This document shows positions 33,661 through 46,200 of a DNA stretch of 64,000 nt, piece after piece (the stretch's first letter is position 1; each line of letters begins with the position of its first letter). The stretch spans positions 1,167,001 to 1,231,000 of the forward strand of contig JALIRH010000096.1 of the NCBI GenBank assembly GCA_023055505.1, in the 5' to 3' direction. The DNA is from Callipepla californica brunnescens (lineage: Eukaryota > Chordata > Aves > Galliformes > Odontophoridae). Position numbers and translations under genes: made by a program. The notes under the pieces are model-generated. The model ran no database searches and was not told the DNA's origin. It worked only from the letters and a program-made list of their open reading frames with translations.

Positions 33661-34115
33661 TAGGGCTAGGTTTTGGTTTTGGTTTCGAGTTAGGTGAGGG
33701 TTGTGGTAATTTGATGCTTTGTTCAAGTTTTAGGGTTGGGCTTCAATTTGGGTTTGGATTAGGATCAGAGTTAGGGATAGCTTGAAGGTAGAGTTAGGAT
33801 TCGGGTAATAGCTACACTGATTCTTATGGAGACGATTTGGGTCAAGGGTAAGTATTAGGCTTAGCTTTAGATTTAGAGTTAGCTTTAGATTTAGGATTAG
33901 AGTTGTGGTTTTGGTTTGGAGTAGGGTTAGTGCTAGGTTTGAGGTTAGGGTTAGGGTTAGGTTTAGCATTTCAAGTAAGGCTTAGGGTTCTGGTTAGGTT
34001 GAGGTTGAGGGTTAGGTTGTGAGTTAGGGCAAAGATTGTGGATAGGGTAAAGGTTGGAGCTTGGATTAGGTTTCGGGTTAGCGATAGTCTTAGGTGTCAT
34101 TTCTCCTGTAGACAA
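33661..34115 (+). repeat. Degenerate TTAGGG-like DNA between macrosatellite and 590-bp satellite
   Basis: Telomere-like sequence with the recurrent module GTGGTAATTTGATGCTTTG...GGGTTGGGCTTC (about 33703-33740), also seen inside the macrosatellite units. It ends near 34090-34115, where satellite sequence (GTGTGATTCCACTGC) begins. Confidence 0.75.
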
Positions 34116-37100
34116 ATCAGGTGTGATTCCACTGCTTCGAAATGTTCAGCAAGAAACCGTATAATCAGAGCACCGCAAAAGCCCCCTTTACCAAGTAGAT
34201 CACACCAGCAGCGAGCTTTCTGTTCGAATGGCGCTGATCTGCGAATTCCGATTCTATGGCATCAATCGCGGCTCCTGCGGCTTTTGCCGCTGAAGAAAGA
34301 CGAGCGTCATCAAGGTGCCGTGCAATGAATAGCGGCTTCAAGAATCAGCCGGCAGAGGTCCTAATCAAGCAAATCGCGGTTTCCATGTGAAAGTGACTCC
34401 GTTTCAGGAGTTGGAAGTGAATGGAAGCTGAATCCTAATATTAATGGGAGGGTAAGTTTGGATTCTCATTCTGCTCTGCAACTGTATACAACGTATGTCT
34501 GCATCATTCATTCATCTGCGAGCACGTTTTCATTCTTTTTCTCTGAGCAGTGTTCTTCTTTTTTTTAGTACCTCTAGATAATACCGACACACTAGTTTTT
34601 ATGTCGAAGAAACGGATCATTCCGATGTTCATTTGGAACGGTATGATATTCAGAGCTAAAGAAGTCAAATAGTAGCGTTGAATACGTCAAGCTGTTTTTT
34701 CTACCAAATGCATTGTGTGATTCAACCGCTTCGAAATGTTCCCCAAAAACACTATCATCGGAGCATTGCAAAAGCCTTCTTTAAAAAGCAGAGCAAAACG
34801 GCTGCGAGCTTTCTATTTGAAACGAGAAGAACTGCGTATCAGGCTCGAATCGCATCAATCGCGGCTATTGCTGCTTTTGCCGCTGAAGAAAGACGCCAAT
34901 AAAACGACAGACGTGCACTGAATAGCGGCATCAATAATTAGGCGGTTGCGGTCAAATTTCATCCAATCGCGTCTAACACGTGAAAGTGACTACGTTTCAG
35001 GAGTTGTAAGAGAATGCATGCTGGATCCCAAAGTTAGTGGGAGGGAAAGATTTGATTCTCGTGTGTGATTCTACCGCTTCTAAATGTTCCTCATAAAATC
35101 TTGTCACCGGAGCTTCGTAATGGCTCCCTTTAAGAAGCAGAGCAAAGCGAACGAGAGTTTGATGCTCGAACCGCGCTTAGCCGCGGATTCCCATTCAATC
35201 GCATCAATCGCGGCTCCTGCTGCTCTTGCCGCTGAAGAAAGACGCCAGTCAGACGGCAGCAGTGCACTGAATCGCGGCTTTTCAATAATCAGCTGGTAGC
35301 GATCCTAATCCAGCAAATCGCGGTTTACACGTGAAAGTGACTCGGTTTCAGGAGTTGGAAGTGAATGTGTGCTGGATCCCAGTGTTAATTGGAAGGAAAG
35401 TTTTGATTCTCATTCTGCTCTGCTACTGAATGCAACGTATGTCTGCATCGTTCATTCATCTGCGTGCACGTTTTCCTTCTTTTCTCTGACCAGTGCTGTT
35501 ATCCGTTTTACTTCCTCAATCTAACACATTCACTTCAATTTTCTTACAATACCCGCGGATCTTTCTCATTCTCTCTCAAAAAGGTATGTTTTTCAGAACT
35601 ACGGAAGAAATGGAGAGGCGTTAAGTACGGAAAGCTGGTTCCTCTCCCAAAGGCGTGTGTGATTCCACCGCTTCTAAGGGTTCCCCAGAAAACCTTGTCA
35701 CCGGAGCATCGTAATAGCCCCCTTTAAGAAGCAGTGCAAAGCGGCCGAGAGTTTGATGCTCGAACCGCGCTTAGCCGCGGATTCCCATTCACACGCATCA
35801 ATCGCGCTCCTGCTGCTTTTGCCGTTGAAGAAAGACGCCACTCAGCCGGTAAAGGTGCACTGAATCGCGGCTTTTCAATAATCAGCCGGTAGCGGTCCTA
35901 CTCCAACAAATCGCGGTTTACACGTGAAAGTGACTCGGTTTCAGGAGTTGTAAGTGAATAGATGCCTGATCCCAGTGTTAGTGAGAGGGAAAGTTTTGAT
36001 TCTCATTCTGCACTGCTACTGAATGCAACGTATGCCTGCATCATTCATTCATCTGCGAGCAAGTTTTCATTCTTTTCTCTGAGCAGACTTGTTACCTTTT
36101 TTAGCACCTCTAGTCACACAAGTTTTTCTTGCCAAACAAACGGACAACTCAGATTGTCATTTGCAACGGTATGATATTCAGAGCTGAGGAAGTGAAATAG
36201 AAGGGTTAAGTACGTCAAGCTGTTTCTTCTACCAAATGTATGTTTGATTCCACCTCTTCGAAGTGTTCCCCAAAAACACTATCATCGGAGCGTTGCAAAA
36301 GCCTTCTTTAACAAGCAGAGCAAACCGGCAGAGTGTTAATATTCGAACCGCTCAGAACCTCGGATTCCGCTCGAATCTCATCAATCGCGGCTACTGCTGC
36401 TTTTGCCGCTTAAGAAAGACGCCAGTCAGACAGCAGCAGTGCACTGAATCGCGGCTTTTCAAAAATCAGCCGGTAGCGGTTCTTCTCCAACAATTCGCGG
36501 TTTACACGTGAAAGTGACTCGGTTTCAGGAGTTGGAAGAGAATGTGTGCTGGATCCCAGTGTTAATGGGAAGGAAAGTTTTGATTCTCATTCTGCTCTGT
36601 TACTGAGTGCAACGTCTGTCTGCATCGTTCATACATCTGCGAGCACGTTTTCCTTCTTTTCTCTGACCAGTGCTGTTATCCGTTTTACTTCCTTAATCTA
36701 ACACATTCACTTCAATTTTCTTACAATACCCGCGGATCTTTCTCATTCTCTCTCAAAAAGGGATGTTTTTCAGAACTATGGAAGCAATGGAGAGGCGTTA
36801 AGTACGGAAAGCTGGTTCCTCTCCCAAAGGCGTGTGTGATTCTACCGCTTCTAAATGTTCCCCAGAAAACCTTGTCACCGGAGCATCGGAATAGCCCCCT
36901 TTAAAAAGCAGAGAAAAAGCGGCCGAGAGTTTGATGCTCGAACCGCGCTTAGCCGCGGATTCCGATTCAATCGCACCAGTCGCGGCTCCTGCTGCTTTTG
37001 CCGCTGAAGAAAGACGCTAGTCAGCCGGTAAAAGTGCACGGAATCGCGGCTTCAGTAATCAGCCGGTAGCGGTTCTTCTCCAACAAATCGCGGTTTACAC

Positions 37101-37250
37101 GTGAAAGTGACTCGGTTTCAGGAGTTGTATGTGTATGTATGCTGCATCCCAATGTTAGTGGGAGGGAAAGTTTTGATTCTCATTCTGCACTGCTACTGAA
37201 TGCAACGTATGTCTGCATCGTTCATTCATCTACGAGGTCGTTTTCATTCT
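34115..37250. repeat. 590-bp satellite, divergent left edge
   Basis: About five and a half monomers, recognised by the anchor GTGAAAGTGACTC at 34387, 34980, 35331, 35924, 36508 and 37101. Types are mixed and more diverged than to the right. One monomer is cut to about 351 bp (34980-35331) by an internal deletion near 35060. No gene is supported; short frames are shadows of the repeat. Confidence 0.85.
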
Positions 37251-40200
37251 TTACTCTGACCAGTGTTGTTATTCTTTTTCGTACTTCTAGTTAATACATG
37301 GAAAAACTTTTTCTTGTCGAACACAAGTTTCTTTCGATTCTCTTTTGCAAAAGTATGGTATTCAGAGATAAAGAAGCAAAAGAGAAACGTTTATTACGGA
37401 AAGCTGTTTCTTCTACTAATTGCATTGTGTGATTGCACCGCTTCTAAATGTTCCCCAAAAACACTGTCATCTGAGCATTGCAAATGCTACCTTTAACAAA
37501 CATAGCAAACCGGCAGCGAGCTAATGATCGAACCGCGGAAAACCGTGAATCATGTTCGAATCGCATCAATCGCGGCTCCTGCTGCTTTTGCCGCTGAAGA
37601 AAGAAGCCAGTCAGTTGAAAGACGTGCACTGAATTGCGTCTTCAGTAATCAGCCGGCAGCGTTTCTATTCCAACAAATCGCGGTTGAAACCTGAAAGTGA
37701 CTCCAATTCTGGTGTTGTAAGTGAATGGATGCTGGATCCCAGTGTTAGTGAGAGGGAAAGTTTTGATTCTCATTCTGCTCTACTACTGAATGCAACGTAC
37801 GTCTGCATCGTTCATTCATCTACGAGTACGTTTTCATTCTTTTCTCTGAGCAGTCTTGTTACCTTTTTTAGTTCCTCTAGTTAATATCGTCACACAAGTT
37901 TTTCTTGCCAAACAAACAATTCATTCCCTTTTTCTTTTGGAACGGTATGGTATTCAGAGCTAAAAAGTCAAATAGTAGCGTTAAGTACGTTAAACTTTTT
38001 CTTCTACCAAATGTATGTTTGATTCCACCTCTTCTAAGTGTTCCCCAAAAACACTGTCAGTGGAGCGTTGCAAAAGCCACTTTTAACAAGCAAAGCAAAC
38101 CGGCAGCGTGTTAATGTTCGAACCGCGAAGAACCGCGTCTCAGGCTCGAATCTCATCAATCGCGGCTACTGCTGCTTTTGCCGCTTAAGAAAGACGCCAG
38201 TCAGGCGGCAGCAGTGCACTGAATCGCGGCTTTTCAAAAATCAGCCGGTAGCGGTCCTATTCCAACAATTCGCGGTTTACACGTGAAAGTGACTCGGTTT
38301 CTGGAGTTGGAAGAGAATGTGTGCTGGATCCCAGTGTTAATGGGAAGGAAAGTTTTGATTCTCATTCTGCTCTGCTACTGAATGCAACGTATGTCTGCAT
38401 CGTTCATTCATCTGCGAGCACGTTTTCCTTCTTTTTTCTGACCAGTGCTGTTATCCTTTTAACTTCCTCAATCTAACACATTCACTTCAATTTTCTTACA
38501 ATACCCGCGGATCTTTCTCATTCTCTCTCAAAAAGGTATGTTTTTCAGAACTATGGAAGCAATGGAGAGGCGTTAAGTACGGAAAGCTGGTTCCTCTCCC
38601 AAAGGCGTGTGTGATTCCACCGTTTCTAAGGGTTCCCCAGAAAACCTTGTCACCGGAGCATCGGAATAGCCCCCTTTAGAAGCAGAGAAAAAGCGGCCGA
38701 GAGTTTGATGCTCGAACCGCGCTTAGCCGCGGATTCCGATTCAATCGCACCAGTCGCGGCTCCTGCTGCTTTTGCCGCTGAAGAAAGACGCCACTCAGCC
38801 GTTTAAAGTGCACTGAATCGCGCCTTTTCAATATTCAGCCGGTAGCGTTCCTACTGTAACAAATCGCGGTTTACACGTGAAAGTGACTCGGTTTCAGGAG
38901 TTGTATGTGTATGTATGCTGCATCCCAATGTTAGTGGGAGGGAAAGTTTTGATTCTCATTCTGCTCTACTACTGAATGCAACGTATCTCTGCATCATTCA
39001 TTCATCTACGAGCACGTTTTCATTCTTTACTCTGACCAGTGTTGTTATTCTTTTTCGTACTTCTAGTTAATACATGGAAAAACTTTTTCTTGTCGAACAC
39101 AAGTATCTTTCGATTCTCTTTTGCAAAAGTATGGTATTCAGAGATAAAGAAGCAAAAGGGAAACGTTTATTAAGGAAAGCTGTTTCCTCTACCAAATGGA
39201 TGTGTGATTCCACCGCTTATAAGTGTTCCCCAAAAACACTGTCATCTGAGCATTGCAAATGCTACCTTTTACTAACATAGCAAACCGGCAGCGAGCTAAT
39301 GTTCGAACCGCGGAAAACCGTGAATCATGTTCGAATCGCATCAATCGCGGCTCCTGCTGCTTTTGCCGCTGAAGAAAGAAGCCAGTCAGTTGAAAGACGT
39401 GCACTGAATTGCGTCTTCAGTAATCAGCCGGTAGCGGTTCTATTCCAACAAATCGCGGTTGAAACCTGAAAGTGACTCCAATTCTGGTGTTGTAAGTGAA
39501 TGGATGCTGGATCCCAGTGTCAGTGAGAGGGAAAGTTAGATTCTCATTCTGCTCTACTACTGAATGCAACGTACGTCTGCATCGTTCATTCATCTACGAG
39601 CACGTTTTCATTCTTTTCTCTGACCAGTCTTGTTACCTTTTTTAGTTCCTCTAGTTAATACCGTCACACAAGTTTTTCTTGCCAAACAAACAATTCATTC
39701 CCTTTTTCTTTTGGAACGGTATGGTATTCAGAGCTAAAAAGTCAAATAGTAGCGTTAAGTACGTCAAGCTGTTTCTTCTACCAAATGTATGTTTGATTCA
39801 CCTCTTCTAAGTGTTCCCAAAAAACACTGTCACCGGAGCGTTGCAAAAGCCACTTTTAACAAACATAGCAAACCGGCAGCGTGTTAATGTTCGAACCGCG
39901 AAGAACCGCGTCTCAGGCTCGAATCGCATCAATCGCGGCTTCTGCTGCTTTTGCCGCTGAAGAAAGACGCCAGTCAGGCGGCAGCAGTGCACTGAATCGC
40001 GGCTTTTCAAAAATCAGCCGGTAGCGGTCCTATTCCAACAATTCGCGGTTTACACGTGAAAGTGACTCGGTTTCAGGAGTTGGAAGAGAATGTGTACTGG
40101 ATCCCAGTGTTAATGGGAAGGAAAGTTTTGATTCTCATTCTGCTCTGCTACTGAATGCAACGTATGTCTGCATCGTTCATTCATCTGCGAGCACGTTTTC

Positions 40201-43200
40201 CTTCTTTTCTCTAACCAGTGCTTTTATCCTTTTTACTTCCTCAATCTAACACATTCACTTCAATTTTCTTACAATACCCGCGGATCTTTCTCATTCTCTC
40301 TCAAAAAGGTATGTTTTTCAGAACTATGGAAGCAATGGAGAGACGTTAAGTACGGAAAGCTGGTTCCTCTCCCAAAGGCGTGTGTGATTCCAGCGCTTCT
40401 AAGGGTTCCCCAGAAAACCTTGTCACCGGAGCATCGGAATAGCCCCCTTTAGAAGCAGAGAAAAAGCGGCAGAGAATTTGATGCTCGAACCGCGCTTAGC
40501 CGCGGATTCCGATTCAATCGCACCAGTCGCGGCTCCTGCTGCTTTTGCCGCTGAAGAAAGACGCTAGTCAGCCGGTAAAAGTGCACGGAATCGCGGCTTC
40601 AGTAATCAGCCGGTAGCGGTTCTTCTCCAACAAATCGCGGTTTACACGTGAAAGTGACTCGGTTTCAGGAGTTGTATGTGTATGTATGCTGCATCCCAAT
40701 GTTAGTGGGAGGGAAAGTTTTGATTCTCATTCTGCACTGCTACTGAATGCAACGTATGTCTGCATCGTTCATTCATCTACGAGGTCGTTTTCATTCTTTA
40801 CTCTGACCAGTGTTGTTATTCTTTTTCGTACTTCTAGTTAATACATGGAAAAACTTTTTCTTGTCGAACACAAGTATCTTTCGATTCTCTTTTGCAAAAG
40901 TATGGTATTCAGAGATAAAGAAGCAAAAGAGAAACGTTTATTACGGAGAGCTGTTTCTTCTACTAATTGCATTGTGTGATTGCACCGCTTCTAAATGTTC
41001 CCCAAAAACACTGTCATCTGAGCATTGCAAATGCTACCTTTAACAAACATAGCAAACCGGCAGCGAGCTAATGATCGAACCGTGTAAAACCGTGAATCAT
41101 GTTCGAATCGCATCAATCGCGGCTCCTGCTGCTTTTGCCGCTGAAGAAAGAAGCCAGTCAGTTGAAAGACGTGCACTGAATTGCGTCTTCAGTAATCAGC
41201 CGGCAGCGTTTCTATTCCAACAAATCGCGGTTGAAACCTGAAAGTGACTCCGATTCTGGTGTTGTAAGTGAATGGATGCTGGATCCCAGTGTTAGTGAGA
41301 GGGAAAGTTTTGATTCTCATTCTGCTCTGCTACTGAATGCAACGTATGTCTGCATCATTCATTCATCTACGAGCACGTTTTCATTCTTTTCTCTGACCAG
41401 TCTTGTTATTCCTTTTCCTACCTCTAGTTAATATCGTCACACAAGTTTTTACTTGCCAAACAAACAATTCATTCCCTTTTTCTTTTGGAACGGTATGGTA
41501 TTTAGAGCTAAAAAGTCAAATAGTAGCGTTAAGTACGTTAAACTTTTTCTTCTACCAAACGCAAGTTTGGTTCACCACATATTAGTGTTCCCCAAAAAAC
41601 ACTGTCAGCGGAGCGTTGCAAAAGCCACTTTTAACAAGCAAAGCAAACCGGCAGCGTATTAATGTTCGAACCGCGAAGAAACGCGTCTCAGGCTCGAATC
41701 GCATCAATCGCGGCTACTGCTGCTTTTGCCGCTGAAGAAAGACGCCAGTCAGCCGGTAAAAGTGCACGGAATCGCGGCTTCAGTAATCAGCCGGTAGCGG
41801 TTCTTCTCCAACAAATCGCGGTTTACACGTGAAAGTGACTCGGTTTCAGGAGTTGTATGTGTATGTATGCTGCATCCCAATGTTAGTGGGAGGGAAAGTT
41901 TTGATTCTCATTCTGCTCTACTACTGAATGCAACGTATGTCTGCATCGTTCATTCATCTACGAGCACGTTTTCATTCTTGACTCTGACCAGTGTTGTTAT
42001 TCTTTTTCGTACTTCTAGTTAATACATGGAAAAACTTTTTCTTGTCGAACACAAGTATCTTTCGATTCTCTTTTGCAAAAGTATGGTATTCAGAGATAAA
42101 GAAGCAAAAGAGAAACGTTTATTAAGGAAAGCATTTTCCTCTACCAAATGTTTGTGTGATTCCACCGCTTATAAGTGTTCCCCAAAAACACTGTCATCTG
42201 AGCATTGCAAATGCTACCTTTTACAAACATAGCAAACCGGCAGCGAGCTAATGTTCGAACCGCGGAAAACCGTGAATCATGTTCGAATGGCATCAATCGC
42301 GGCTCCTGCTGCTTTTGCCGCTGAACAAAGAAGCCAGTCAGTTGAAAGACGTGCACTGAATTGCGTCTTCAGTAATCAGCCGGTAGCGGTTCTATTCCAA
42401 CAAATCGCGGTTTACACCTGAAAGTGACTCCAATTCTGGTGTTGTAAGTGTATGTATGCTGCATCCCAATGTTAGTGGGAGGGAAAGTTTTGATTCTCAT
42501 TCTGCTCTACTACTGAATGCAACGTACGTCTGCATCGTTCATTCATCTACGAGCACGTTTTCATTCTTTTCTCTGACCAGTCTTGTTATTCCTTTTCCTA
42601 CCTCTAGTTAATATCGTCACACAAGTTTTTCTTGCCAAACAAACAATTCATTCCCTTTTTCTTTTGGAACGGTATGGTATTCAGAGCTAAAAAGTCAAAT
42701 AGTAGCGTTAAGTACGTTAAACTTTTTCTTCTACCAAATGTATGTTTGATTCCACCTCTTCTAACTGTTCACCAAAAACACTGTCAGCGGAGCGTTGCAA
42801 AAGCCACTTTTAACAAACATAGCAAACCGGCAGCGTGTTAATGTTCGAACCGCGAAGAACCGCGTCTCAGGCTCGAATCGCATCAATCGCGGCTACTGCT
42901 GCTTTTGCCGCTGAAGAAAGACGCCAGTCAGGCGGCAGCAGTGCACTGAATCGCGGCTTTTCAAAAATCAGCCGGTAGCGGTCCTATTCCAACAATTCGC
43001 GGTTTACACGTGAAAGTGACTCGGTTTCTGGAGTTGGAAGAGAATGTGTGCTGGATCCCAGTGTTAATGGGAAGGAAAGTTTTGATTCTCATTCTGCTCT
43101 GCCAGTGAGTGCAACGTACGTCTGCATCGTTCATTCATCTGCGAGCACGTTTTCATTCTTTTCTCTGACCAGTGCTGTTATCCTTTTTACTTCCTCAATC

Positions 43201-46200
43201 TAACACATTCACTTCAATTTTCTTACAATACCCGCGGATCTTTCTCATTCTCTCTCAAAAAGGTATGTTTTTCAGAACTATGGAAGCAATGGAGAGACGT
43301 TAAGTACGGAAAGCTGGTTCCTCTCCCAAAGGCGTGTGTGATTCCAGCGCTTCTAAGGGTTCCCCAGAAAACCTTGTCACCGGAGCATCGGAATAGCCCC
43401 CTTTAGAAGCAGAGAAAAAGCGGCAGAGAATTTGATGCTCGAACCGCGCTTAGCCGCGGATTCCGATTCAATCGCACCAGTCGCGGCTCCTGCTGCTTTT
43501 GCCGCTGAAGAAAGACGCTAGTCAGCCGGTAAAAGTGCACGGAATCGCGGCTTCAGTAATCAGCCGGTAGCGGTTCTTCTCCAACAAATCGCGGTTTACA
43601 CGTGAAAGTGACTCGGTTTCAGGAGTTGTATGTGTATGTATGCTGCATCCCAATGTTAGTGGGAGGGAAAGTTTTAATTCTCATTCTGCTCTACTACTGA
43701 ATGCAACGTATCTCTGCATCATTCATTCATCTACGAGCACGTTTTCATTCTTTACTCTGACCAGTGTTGTTATTCTTTTTCGTACTTCTAGTTAATACAT
43801 GGAAAAACTTTTTCTTGTCGAACACAAGTATCTTTCGATTCTCTTTTGCAAAAGTATGGTATTCAGAGATAAAGAAGCAAAAGGGAAACGTTTATTAAGG
43901 AAAGCTGTTTCCTCTACCAAATGGATGTGTGATTCCACCGCTTCTAAATGTTCCCCAAAAACACTGTCATCTGAGCATTGCAAATGCTACCTTTTACTAA
44001 CATAGCAAACCGGCAGCGAGCTAATGTTCGAACCGCGGAAAACCGTGAATCATGTTCGAATCGCATCAATCGCGGCTCCTGCTGCTTTTGCCGCTGAAGA
44101 AAGAAGCCAGTCAGTTGAAAGACGTGCACTGAATTGCGTCTTCAGTAATCAGCCGGTAGCGGTTCTATTCCAACAAATCGCGGTTGAAACCTGAAAGTGA
44201 CTCCAATTCTGGTGTTGTAAGTGAATGGATGCTGGATCCCAGTGTCAGTGAGAGGGAAAGTTAGATTCTCATTCTGCTCTACTACTGAATGCAACGTACG
44301 TCTGCATCGTTCATTCATCTACGAGCACGTTTTCATTCTTTTCTCTGACCAGTCTTGTTACCTTTTTTAGTTCCTCTAGTTAATACCGTCACACAAGTTT
44401 TTCTTGCCAAACAAACAATTCATTCCCTTTTTCTTTTGGAACGGTATGGTATTCAGAGCTAAAAAGTCAAATAGTAGCGTTAAGTACGTCAAGCTGTTTC
44501 TTCTACCAAATGTATATTTGATTCCACCTCTTCTAAGTGTTCCCCAAAAACACTGTCAGTGGAGCGTTGCAAAAGCCACTTTTAACAAACATAGCAAACC
44601 GGCAGCGTGTTAATGTTCGAACCGCGAAGAACCGCGTCTCAGGCTCGAATCGCATCAATCGCGGCTACTGCTGCTTTTGCCGCTTAAGAAAGACTCCAGT
44701 CAGCCGGCAGCAGTGCACTGAATCGCGGCTTTTCAAAAATCAGCCGGTAGCGGTCCTATTCCAACAATTCGCGGTTTACACGTGAAAGTGACTCGGTTTC
44801 AGGAGTTGGAAGAGAATGTGTGCTGGATCCCAGTGTTAATGGGAAGGAAAGTTTTGATTCTCATTCTGCTCTGCTACTGAATGCAACGTATGTCTGCATC
44901 GTTCATTCATCTGCGAGCACGTTTTCATTCTTTTCTCTGACCAGTGCTGTTATCCTCTTAACTTCCTTAATCTGATACACTCACTTGAATTTTCTTACAA
45001 TACCCGCGGATCTTTCTCATTCTCTCTCAAAAAGGTATGTTTTTCAGAACTATGGAAGCAATGGAGAGGCGTTAAGTACGGAAAGCTGGTTCCTCTCCCA
45101 AAGGCGTGTGTGATTCCAGCGCTTCTAAGGGTTCCCCAGAAAACCTTGTCACCGGAGCATCGGAATAGCCCCCTTTAGAAGCAGAGAAAAAGCGGCAGAG
45201 AATTTGATGCTCGAACCGCGCTTAGCCGCGGATTCCGATTCAATCGCACCAGTCGCGGCTCCTGCTGCTTTTGCCGCTGAAGAAAGACGCTAGTCAGCCG
45301 GTAAAAGTGCACGGAATCGCGGCTTCAGTAATCAGCCGGTAGCGGTTCTTCTCCAACAAATCGCGGTTTACACGTGAAAGTGACTCGGTTTCAGGAGTTG
45401 TATGTGTATGTATGCTGCATCCCAATGTTAGTGGGAGGGAAAGTTTTAATTCTCATTCTGCTCTACTACTGAATGCAACGTATCTCTGCATCATTCATTC
45501 ATCTACGAGCACGTTTTCATTCTTTACTCTGACCAGTGTTGTTATTCTTTTTCGTACTTCTAGTTAATACATGGAAAAACTTTTTCTTGTCGAACACAAG
45601 TATCTTTCGATTCTCTTTTGCAAAAGTATGGTATTCAGAGATAAAGAAGCAAAAGGGAAACGTTTATTAAGGAAAGCTGTTTCCTCTACCAAATGGATGT
45701 GTGATTCCACCGCTTCTAAATGTTCCCCAAAAACACTGTCATCTGAGCATTGCAAATGCTACCTTTTACTAACATAGCAAACCGGCAGCGAGCTAATGTT
45801 CGAACCGCGGAAAACCGTGAATCATGTTCGAATCGCATCAATCGCGGCTCCTGCTGCTTTTGCCGCTGAAGAAAGAAGCCAGTCAGTTGAAAGACGTGCA
45901 CTGAATTGCGTCTTCAGTAATCAGCCGGTAGCGGTTCTATTCCAACAAATCGCGGTTGAAACCTGAAAGTGACTCCAATTCTGGTGTTGTAAGTGAATGG
46001 ATGCTGGATCCCAGTGTCAGTGAGAGGGAAAGTTAGATTCTCATTCTGCTCTACTACTGAATGCAACGTACGTCTGCATCGTTCATTCATCTACGAGCAC
46101 GTTTTCATTCTTTTCTCTGACCAGTCTTGTTACCTTTTTTAGTTCCTCTAGTTAATACCGTCACACAAGTTTTTCTTGCCAAACAAACAATTCATTCCCT

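Noticed and set aside
8896..33969. Recurrent 60-116-codon frames in the macrosatellite (NPNP/LTLT/RVRV-rich)
   Set aside because: Degenerate TTAGGG/CCCTAA rarely makes stop codons in some frames; the frames recur only because the DNA is duplicated.
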